From Bacteroidales bacterium (GTDB lineage: Bacteria; Bacteroidota; Bacteroidia; Bacteroidales; UBA7960): a DNA stretch of 8,512 nucleotides. The stretch lies in NCBI GenBank assembly GCA_007124575.1, contig SLEW01000137.1, positions 1 to 8,512 on the forward strand. The letters run 5' to 3'. The position numbers and the translations under genes were made by a program. Below, in pieces: positions 1 through 5,422 of this stretch (its first letter is position 1; every line of letters begins with the position of its first letter). A model generated the notes under the pieces. That model made no database searches, was not told the DNA's origin, and saw nothing but the letters and a program-made list of their open reading frames with translations.

Positions 1-83
1 ACGATCATTATGACTTGTTTGACGTGGTACGGCTGTTTAGTCCCGTACATACGGGACTGGTTTCAGCCACTCACCCACCTCTC
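1..83. repeat. 113-bp tandem repeat, copy 1, with imperfect hairpin
   Basis: Matches 114-196 at 81 of 83 positions (differences at 9/122 and 66/179), giving a period of 113. Inside it, 39-47 (AGTCCCGTA) pairs perfectly with 50-58 across a CA loop. An outer helix, GGCTG 31-35 with CAGCC 64-68, is separated from the inner one by an asymmetric internal loop (3 versus 5 bases). GTGG 24-27 could also pair with CCAC 75-78, giving a fold of about 55 nt. There is no T-tract after it, so it is not a typical terminator. The copy begins at the window edge, so it may be part of a longer array. No family recognised. Confidence 0.85.
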
Positions 84-113
84 CTGAAAACATGCTATAC
101 AAAGAACTTACTC

Positions 114-208
114 ACGATCATCATGACTTGTTTGACGTGGTACGGCTGTTTAGTCCCGTACATACGGGACTGGTTTCAACCACTCACCCACCTCTCTATT
201 CAAAGAAC
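114..208. repeat. 113-bp tandem repeat, copy 2, shortened at its right end
   Basis: Second copy of the unit at 1-113. Positions 114-196 match 1-83. After that, the 13-base segment 196-208 (ending CAAAGAAC) matches 95-107 at 12 of 13 bases, so this copy lacks about 12 bases of the spacer seen in copy 1. The inner 9-bp hairpin (152-160 with 163-171) is unchanged. The A at 179, where copy 1 has G66, breaks one pair of the outer 5-bp helix. Short open frames run through both copies and merely repeat the same peptide in shifted frames, so I treat the region as non-coding. Confidence 0.8.
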
Positions 209-216
209 GCGTTCTT
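203..216. other. 14-bp perfect palindrome
   Basis: AAGAACGCGTTCTT is its own reverse complement with no loop. It overlaps the end of repeat copy 2, whose last matching bases are CAAAGAAC. It could be a dimeric-protein binding site or chance; no gene start lies nearby to give it a regulatory context. Confidence 0.35.
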
Positions 217-381
217 AAGCGTGTGCAAAAATACACTTTTTGCCAATTCCAACAAAAAAATCTCCACCCGAATTTCGAAAAATCACAATAGCTGCCAATG
301 CCACCAGGAAAATCCGCGCTCTTTGCAATTCAATGAATATTCAAACAAAGGAAGTACATTCCTTACTTCCGAAACCCTTAA
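209..381. other. Gene-free A/T-rich spacer
   Basis: No convincing coding region, RNA gene or mobile-element remnant is visible here. Open frames that cross it are continuations of frames through the tandem repeat and show no domain-like sequence. The only structure I see is the inverted repeat at 350-370, listed separately. Confidence 0.6.
342..370 (-). terminator. Possible rho-independent terminator of the aminotransferase gene
   Basis: Read on the minus strand, GGAAGTA (370-364) pairs with TACTTCC (356-350) across a 7-nt loop and is followed by TTTGTTTG. It lies about 50 nt past the stop codon of the minus-strand gene ending at 419. The stem is only 7 bp with modest GC and the T-tract is interrupted, so this is a weak candidate. 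Confidence 0.35.
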
Positions 382-416
382 TTAGCACATTGGCACATTA
401 GGAAATTAGCACATTA
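382..416. repeat. Octamer tandem array (TTAGCACA-like, four units)
   Basis: Four consecutive 8-base units in register: TTAGCACA (382-389), TTGGCACA (390-397), TTAGGAAA (398-405), TTAGCACA (406-413), then a partial TTA (414-416). The array stops two bases before the aminotransferase stop codon (419-421). From memory, similar degenerate TTAGCACA arrays occur between genes in Bacteroidota genomes; I cannot check this here. Confidence 0.75.
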
Positions 417-418
417 CC

Positions 419-1735
419 TCACCCTTGATGCTCATGAAACTTCTTCAACCGGTATTCCAGGTCCGGGAACTGATCACGGCTGACCAGCGACACACAAGCA
501 CGCAAACCTTCAAGACGTTCGCTTCCGGTGATGGCCAGTGATATCGCACTTATACCATAATAAACCAGGGCTTCGATGAGCTCTGCTCCCGTAAAGCCGG
601 GATAGGAAATGGTGAAATAGAAGCCATCGGCAAGGGGCTTGTCTTCGTCCTTGTCATAAACGATCTTGAAACCGTTGTCGGTAAAGAGCTTCTTCATGAT
701 CTTCGCCTTTTCCCCGTATTCCTTCACCACGTCCACGAAGTCATATTCCCCATCATTCACGGCTTTTAGCATCGCCGCCAGGGCATATTGGGGCGAATGC
801 GCCGTGCCTGAACTCAGGGCATATATCGTACCGAAAACCATCGCCCGGCCAAATTGCTCCATCCCGTAATATGGACGAAGGTCTTTGGCTTTCTTTTCGA
901 ACAAGGCGTCCGAAATGACCATCATGCCGATGCGCTGCCCGGCGTAGCTGAAGGCTTTTGAGCTGGATATCAGCAACACATAGTTGTCCGTGTATTTGGC
1001 CACACTGGGCTGATAAGGCGGTTGACCAGGCTTGGACAGGTCCTGGCGAAAGTCCATCGCGAAATAAGCCAGGTCTTCAATCACCACCACGCCATATTTG
1101 GTGGCCAGCTCACCGATGATCTTCAGCTCGGTTTCCGTAAAACAGATCCAGGAGGGGTTGTTCGGGTTCGAATACAGGAGAGCCGCCACATTGCCCCCAG
1201 CCAGGTGGGACTCCAGTTTCTCCCTGAGCTTCTCACCGCGGTAGTTGTACACGTCAAAACTGTCGAATTTGGTACCCTGAACGCGGCACTGCTGCTTATG
1301 CACGGGAAATCCCGGGTCAAGGAAGAGGATGGTATCCTTATTTTTGTCCATGCGTGTCACCGTCATGAAGGTGGCAAAGCTGCCCTGCATGGAGCCTACG
1401 GTAGGTATACAGCCTCTGGGGTCTACATCCACATCGACAAAAAGCTTAACAAAGCGGCTGATCTCCTTTTTCAATCCGGGAATGCCATCAATATCAGGAT
1501 ATAATGCAGCAACGCCCTTATCGAGAGCCTCTTTTTCAGCCTTTACCCCTATGTCTGATGGAGGTAAACCGGGAATGCCCATCTCCATGCGCACATAGCG
1601 TTCTCCCGTTTCGGCCTCTACAAGATCCACAAGCCGCTTGATTTCACGGATGGAAGCCTTGCCCACATTTTCCAGGCCCATTTGTTCTACATACTTGTCA
1701 ACTGCTTCCGAAGGTATAGGTGTGTCTTTTCTCAT
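419..1735 (-). CDS. PLP-dependent aminotransferase, class I/II (fold type I)
   Basis: A 438-residue cytoplasmic enzyme expected to move an amino group between an amino acid and a 2-oxo acid using pyridoxal phosphate. Family landmarks appear in the usual order: the cofactor-phosphate segment GSMQGSF (114-120), the asparagine motif NPNNPS (190-195, N193), E220-D221 with Y224 (D221 expected to contact the pyridine nitrogen), the Schiff-base lysine K260 in SSSKAFSYAGQRIG with phosphate-binding R268, and R412 in LRACVSLVS as the likely substrate-carboxylate arginine. Length is slightly above the usual 390-410. There is no signal peptide. The ATG at 1735 is preceded by an A/T-rich leader without a Shine-Dalgarno, normal for Bacteroidota. 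The asparagine motif has Ser where most relatives have Thr-Gly. Substrate cannot be assigned from sequence alone; aspartate, alanine or aromatic amino acids are all possible. It is divergent from the membrane-protein gene. Confidence 0.93.
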   Translation of the reverse strand: MRKDTPIPSEAVDKYVEQMGLENVGKASIREIKRLVDLVEAETGERYVRMEMGIPGLPPSDIGVKAEKEALDKGVAALYPDIDGIPGLKKEISRFVKLFVDVDVDPRGCIPTVGSMQGSFATFMTVTRMDKNKDTILFLDPGFPVHKQQCRVQGTKFDSFDVYNYRGEKLREKLESHLAGGNVAALLYSNPNNPSWICFTETELKIIGELATKYGVVVIEDLAYFAMDFRQDLSKPGQPPYQPSVAKYTDNYVLLISSSKAFSYAGQRIGMMVISDALFEKKAKDLRPYYGMEQFGRAMVFGTIYALSSGTAHSPQYALAAMLKAVNDGEYDFVDVVKEYGEKAKIMKKLFTDNGFKIVYDKDEDKPLADGFYFTISYPGFTGAELIEALVYYGISAISLAITGSERLEGLRACVSLVSRDQFPDLEYRLKKFHEHQG

Positions 1736-1755
1736 GATAAATGTTTTTAAAGATG

Positions 1756-1782
1756 ATTATATGATGAAACCTCCATGCCAAA
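1756..1782 (-). promoter_or_regulatory. Possible promoter of the aminotransferase gene
   Basis: On the minus strand, TTTG (1782-1779) is followed after 17 bases by TATAAT (1761-1756), about 20 bases upstream of the ATG at 1735. The upstream element fits the Bacteroidota -33 box. The downstream box resembles a general -10 more than TAnnTTTG, and spacing is at the short end, so this is tentative. Confidence 0.3.
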
Positions 1783-1913
1783 AAATTGACAACAGGAGGA
1801 TGATTATTGTCACTGGGTGTGAATTGAATCGCCAAAATACACATTTCTCTGTGATTTATGAAAATCCCCGCGGCGTTTTTTTGAAAACAAAGGCCGGAAA
1901 CAACCAAAATACC

Positions 1914-1921
1914 TACTTTTG
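1914..1921 (+). promoter_or_regulatory. Bacteroidota-type -7 box upstream of the membrane-protein gene
   Basis: TACTTTTG matches the Bacteroidota -7 consensus TAnnTTTG exactly and lies 23 bases before the ATG at 1945, which would give a leader of about 15-20 nt. No TTTG is present at the preferred 19-21 base spacing; the nearest (1880-1883) is 30 bases upstream. I therefore call only the -7 element. Confidence 0.5.
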
Positions 1922-1944
1922 CCCACAGGTTAAACAGAAAACCC

Positions 1945-2736
1945 ATGTCTGCGCTATTCTTACAGCAATTAATCCTTTCTGTGGTGGTCTCCGGCATCTG
2001 GATCACCATGGCGACCATGGTATCAGAAAAGATGGGCACCAAGCTGGGGGGCATGATCGCCAACCTGCCGAGCACCATCCTGACCTCCCTGCTGTTCATC
2101 GGCATCACACAAACACCGGAATTCGCCGCTGAAGCTACGGTCACCGTGCCTTTAGGGATGTTTTTGAGCACCATGTTTCTCTATGTGTTTATTTCCCTTG
2201 CGGGGAAGGGCCTGGTTGTGGCCCTGGGTGGTGGATTGGCAGCCTGGATCCTGCTTGCCCTTCTTTCTTCGCTGTTCCAGGAAACAAATCGTATCGTATG
2301 GGTGTTGCTTTACTTCAGCGGTGCGATCGGTACTTACCTGTTGGCGGAAAAGGTCTTAAAGATCCCATCGATGGGTAAAATCAAAAAACGTTATTCCATT
2401 TCGCAATTGCTTTTCAGGGCTTTATTTGCAGGTAGTGTGGTAGGTGCTTCGGTGCTAATTGCACGCACCGGTTCGGCTTTCTGGGCCGGGCTGTTTGCCT
2501 CGTTCCCGGCAACGATGCTGTCCACAATGGTCATACTCACTGTTTCTGCCGGACCACCCTTCGCAAGAGGGACCGGCAAGATCATGCTGTTGGCTTCAAC
2601 CAATATCGTCATCTACAGTTTTGTCGCCGGTTACGTTTTCCCGCTGACCGGTTTATGGTGGGGAACGCTTATTTCGTATGCCGTTTCAGCCCTTTGGGTA
2701 TGGTTTTTGAAACCACTTTTCGACAGGGGACTCTAA
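1945..2736 (+). CDS. Multi-pass membrane protein with two-fold internal repeat, function unknown
   Basis: A 263-residue, very hydrophobic protein with roughly seven or eight candidate membrane segments. The two halves are related. GGMIANLPSTILTSLLF (35-51) aligns with AGLFASFPATMLSTMVI (181-197) at a constant offset of 146, and both continue to a similar PEFA/PPFA (58-61, 204-207). The hydrophobic helices before and after also line up. A basic loop, KIKKRY (145-150), joins the halves and is probably cytoplasmic. The AG-L-x-x-x-FP signature recalls small GlpM/DUF3147-type membrane proteins, of which this could be a fused duplicate; that is a motif-level impression, not a search result. The ATG at 1945 sits just after a -7 box and has no clear Shine-Dalgarno. 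It is divergent from the aminotransferase and followed 71 bases later by the peptidase gene. A transporter is possible, but nothing identifies a substrate. Confidence 0.85.
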   Translation: MSALFLQQLILSVVVSGIWITMATMVSEKMGTKLGGMIANLPSTILTSLLFIGITQTPEFAAEATVTVPLGMFLSTMFLYVFISLAGKGLVVALGGGLAAWILLALLSSLFQETNRIVWVLLYFSGAIGTYLLAEKVLKIPSMGKIKKRYSISQLLFRALFAGSVVGASVLIARTGSAFWAGLFASFPATMLSTMVILTVSAGPPFARGTGKIMLLASTNIVIYSFVAGYVFPLTGLWWGTLISYAVSALWVWFLKPLFDRGL

Positions 2737-2750
2737 AATACCCCTGAATT

Positions 2751-2783
2751 TTTTCCTCCATTTATACAAATTTGGTTATTTTG
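2751..2783 (+). promoter_or_regulatory. Possible Bacteroidota promoter of the S9 peptidase gene
   Basis: TTATTTTG (2776-2783) matches the -7 consensus TAnnTTTG at 7 of 8 positions. A TTTT (2751-2754) lies 21 bases upstream where TTTG is expected. The predicted transcript start near 2790 gives a leader of about 18 nt to the ATG at 2808, similar to the leader at 1945. This supports the ATG at 2808 over the TTG at 2772, which would lie upstream of the transcript start. Confidence 0.4.
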
Positions 2784-2807
2784 GCTCGAATTTTTAAACA
2801 CAGATTT

Positions 2808-5231
2808 ATGAAAACAACCTATGTATTTCCCATTGTCTTACTTGTATTTTTTGCCTTCCATGCCAAAGCACAGGAAGATATCGGCTACAAGGAGCCACCT
2901 GCAGAGATCATTGAACTGGTGGATGCCCCGGTAACGCCTTCCATGCGGATCAGTCCGCGCAACAACGTGATCCTGTTGCTGGAAAACACCGGTCTCCCTC
3001 ACATTGAAGAGCTTGCCCGTGAAGAATTGCGGCTGGCCGGCATCCGCTTCAACCCTCGCACCAACGGCCGCGATTTTCGCAATTATCACACAGGCCTGAC
3101 CCTGATGGACATCGATGGCTCCAACGAAAGACCGGTGACGGGATTGCCTGAAGAACCCCGCATTCAAAGGGTCTCCTGGTCGCCTGATGGGCAAAAGGCA
3201 GCTTTCACCCATACGCACGATGAGGGCATCGAACTTTGGGTGCTTGACATAGCCAGCGCAGAAGCATTTCAGTTAAGCGGCCCTGTTATCAATGATGTGC
3301 TTGGCAATGCGTTTAACTGGTTAGCAGACAGCGAAACCATCATTTATAAAGCTGTGCCGGAAGGGAGAGGCGAAGCGCCTGAAAGGCCACACGTAGCTAC
3401 CGGACCCAACATCCAGGAAAGCGTCGGTGAAGGAGCTGCCGTCCGCACATTTCAGGACCTCCTGGGCGACAGGCACGATGAGGCCATTTTTGATTTTTAC
3501 ACCACATCGCAACTGGTCAGCACGGATCTTTCCGGCAATGCTGAGCCCATCTGGGAGCCAGGGGTTATCTCTTCCTTTCAGGCTTCTCCTGATGGAAGAT
3601 TCATCCGGGTAACCACCCTGCAACAGCCTTATTCTTACATTGTACCCTTCTCGCGTTTTGCGCAGCGTTACGATATCATCACAAGCCTTGGTGAGCACGC
3701 CCGGACTATCGCTGACATCCCTGTAACAGAGGTGATGCCCCAGGGCTTCGGTGCCACGCGTGAAGGCCCCCGCAGCATCTCCTGGCGCAATGACGCCCCG
3801 GCTACCATCTTTTGGGCAGAGGCGCTGGACGGTGGCGACCCCAACACCAAGGCAGAATACCGCGACCAGGTCTTCTTCCTGGAAAACCCGTTTGAAGGTG
3901 ACCCTGAGGAGGGATTCAAAACCAATTACCGCTTCAGCGGCATCACCTGGGGCACGAGTGACTTCGCGCTGGTGAGCGAGTTCTGGCGCCCGACACGCAT
4001 AGCCAAAATGAGCTCTTTCTACCCCCGGGACCCTGCAGCAGGCCTCACCCTGCTGAGCGAACGATCCACCGAAGATCGCTATGGAGATCCCGGAAGGCTG
4101 CAAACGGCTCCGAATGAATTCGGACGCAACGTGATTATGTTTGACGAACAGGGCCGCAACATGTACCTCATAGGTCAGGGCGCTTCACCCGAAGGAAACC
4201 GCCCTTTTGTGGATCAATATAACTTCCACACCGGAGACACCACAAGGCTGTGGCGCAGCGAAGCACCCCATTACGAAAACCCGGTACGCATCATCGACCC
4301 GGACAGGCAGCTCGTGATGACCCGCAGGGAAGCAGTAGAAGAACATCCCAACTATTATTTGCGTGACCTGCGCAACGAGAGCCTTACCCAGATTACCGAC
4401 TTTCCTGAGCCTTTCCCGCAATTGCGTGACCTTCAAAAGGAAATGCTCCATTATGAAAGAGAAGACGGCATCCCGCTTTCCGGCGAGATATTCCTGCCTC
4501 CCGGCTTTGTGCCCGGTGTAGACGAGCCCCTGCCAACCATCTTATGGGCCTACCCAAGGGAGTTTCTGACTGCTGACGGGGCGGGGCAGGTAACCGGATC
4601 TCCTTACACCTACACACGTCTGGGCTCCTCATCCATCGTGATGCTCGTCACCCAGGGATATGCCGTGCTCAACAATGCATCCTTCCCGGTGGTTGCACAG
4701 GATGAAGGCGAGCCCAACGACACATTTGTGGAACAACTTGTGGCCAATGCCGATGCCGCCATCAGCACCCTGGTGGAGATGGGCATTGCGGATCCGGAAA
4801 GAGTTGGGGTATCCGGTCACTCCTATGGCGCATTTATGACAGCCAACCTGCTTACACACAGCGACATCTTCGCGGCCGGTGTAGCGCGAAGCGGGGCCTA
4901 CAACAGAGCCCTCACCCCTTTCGGCTTCCAACTGGAGGAAAGGACCTACTGGCAGGCACCCGACCTCTACAACACAATGTCGCCCTTTATGCACGCCGAC
5001 AAGATGGAGGTGCCCATGCTGCTGATCCACGGCTCCGATGATAACAACTCCGGAACCTTCCCCATGCAGAGCGAACGCTATTATGATGCACTTCGTGGCC
5101 ACGGCGCCACCGTCAGGCTGGTGATGCTCCCACACGAAAGCCACGGCTACCGCGCACGGGAATCCGTGCTCCACATGCACTGGGAATGGCTGGAGTGGTT
5201 TGATAATTATGTGAAAAACAAAGAAGATTAA
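2808..5231 (+). CDS. Exported S9 family serine peptidase, glutamyl-endopeptidase (S9D) type
   Basis: An 807-residue alpha/beta-hydrolase peptidase. Residues 1-21 form a signal peptide (KTT, hydrophobic core VFPIVLLVFFAF, AKA then Q22); with no lipobox cysteine, a soluble periplasmic enzyme is likely. The N-terminal half has beta-propeller features (for example the segment around WSPDGQKAAFTH). The C-terminal region has the catalytic triad: S672 in GHSYGAFM, D745 in HGSDDNNSG and H779 in PHESHGY. Segments such as LPPGFVPG, ILWAYPREF and ARSGAYNRALTPFGFQ are, from memory, typical of S9D enzymes including the plant chloroplast glutamyl endopeptidase, which cleave peptides after Glu. A dipeptidyl-peptidase-like activity is not excluded. 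Of the possible starts, ATG 2808 is chosen because it begins exactly at the signal peptide; the in-frame TTG at 2772 would add 12 residues and bury it. A good terminator follows. Its likely role is degrading peptides for nutrition. Confidence 0.93.
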   Translation: MKTTYVFPIVLLVFFAFHAKAQEDIGYKEPPAEIIELVDAPVTPSMRISPRNNVILLLENTGLPHIEELAREELRLAGIRFNPRTNGRDFRNYHTGLTLMDIDGSNERPVTGLPEEPRIQRVSWSPDGQKAAFTHTHDEGIELWVLDIASAEAFQLSGPVINDVLGNAFNWLADSETIIYKAVPEGRGEAPERPHVATGPNIQESVGEGAAVRTFQDLLGDRHDEAIFDFYTTSQLVSTDLSGNAEPIWEPGVISSFQASPDGRFIRVTTLQQPYSYIVPFSRFAQRYDIITSLGEHARTIADIPVTEVMPQGFGATREGPRSISWRNDAPATIFWAEALDGGDPNTKAEYRDQVFFLENPFEGDPEEGFKTNYRFSGITWGTSDFALVSEFWRPTRIAKMSSFYPRDPAAGLTLLSERSTEDRYGDPGRLQTAPNEFGRNVIMFDEQGRNMYLIGQGASPEGNRPFVDQYNFHTGDTTRLWRSEAPHYENPVRIIDPDRQLVMTRREAVEEHPNYYLRDLRNESLTQITDFPEPFPQLRDLQKEMLHYEREDGIPLSGEIFLPPGFVPGVDEPLPTILWAYPREFLTADGAGQVTGSPYTYTRLGSSSIVMLVTQGYAVLNNASFPVVAQDEGEPNDTFVEQLVANADAAISTLVEMGIADPERVGVSGHSYGAFMTANLLTHSDIFAAGVARSGAYNRALTPFGFQLEERTYWQAPDLYNTMSPFMHADKMEVPMLLIHGSDDNNSGTFPMQSERYYDALRGHGATVRLVMLPHESHGYRARESVLHMHWEWLEWFDNYVKNKED

Positions 5232-5257
5232 CAACAAAAAAATAACCATGTTACATG

Positions 5258-5290
5258 AAAAGCCGGTACGATCAGTTCCGGCTTTTTTTT
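5258..5290 (+). terminator. Rho-independent terminator of the S9 peptidase gene
   Basis: AAAAGCCGG (5258-5266) pairs with CCGGCTTTT (5278-5286) across an 11-nt loop and runs into eight T (5283-5290), 27 bases after the peptidase stop codon. The A-run on the left arm gives only four T on the other strand, so it should work mainly in the plus direction. Confidence 0.85.
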
Positions 5291-5293
5291 ACC

Positions 5294-5317
5294 GGCATTA
5301 TCTGCGCAGATTATGCC
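5294..5317. other. 24-bp near-perfect palindrome
   Basis: The two 12-base halves, centred on GC|GC between 5305 and 5306, are complementary at 11 of 12 positions; the only mismatch is T5299 against T5312. The central ATCTGCGCAGAT (5300-5311) is perfect. There is no loop, so it is better suited to a dimeric protein site or cruciform than to an RNA hairpin. It lies between the two convergent terminators, away from any visible promoter. Function unknown. Confidence 0.6.
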
Positions 5318-5328
5318 ATGAAACCACG

Positions 5329-5363
5329 AAAAAAACATGCCTGCCGGATCAACGGCAGGCATG
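5329..5363 (-). terminator. Strong rho-independent terminator of the T9SS protein gene
   Basis: On the minus strand, CATGCCTGCCG (5363-5353) and CGGCAGGCATG (5346-5336) form an 11-bp perfect stem with a 6-nt loop, followed by seven T (5335-5329). It lies about 60 bases past the stop codon of the minus-strand gene ending at 5423. Confidence 0.9.
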
Positions 5364-5387
5364 AACCTTTAATTATGAAGAAACATT

Positions 5388-5403
5388 GGGAAACAAATTT
5401 CCC
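5388..5403 (-). other. Small stem-loop just after the T9SS gene stop
   Basis: GGGAAA (5388-5393) pairs with TTTCCC (5398-5403) across a CAAA loop, about 20 bases past the stop codon at 5423-5425. It has no T-tract on the minus strand, so it is not itself a terminator. It could protect the mRNA 3' end upstream of the strong terminator, or be chance. Confidence 0.35.
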
Positions 5404-5422
5404 GGGATAAAAAGAAGTCTGT

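Noticed and set aside
1..208. CRISPR array or integron attC array
   Set aside because: The repeat (83 bases, two copies, 30-base spacer) is far too long and sparse for CRISPR. No GTTRRRY core site or cassette-like gene is present for attC.
15..385. Two short open frames across the left repeat (67 and 97 codons)
   Set aside because: They translate the same repeat in shifted frames, have no domain-like sequence and no promoter or ribosome site; best explained as chance frames in a non-coding tandem repeat.
1747..1776. Nine-codon leader peptide on the minus strand upstream of the aminotransferase
   Set aside because: It overlaps the probable -10 region, shows no run of regulatory codons and no attenuator structure; most likely chance.
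2772..2807. TTG start 12 codons upstream of the peptidase ATG
   Set aside because: It would place a basic stretch ahead of the signal peptide and lies at the probable -7 box; the ATG at 2808 begins exactly at a normal signal peptide.
3321..4103. Long open frame on the minus strand opposite the peptidase gene (260 codons)
   Set aside because: Antisense shadow of a GC-rich coding region; the plus-strand frame has full domain and active-site support, this one has none.
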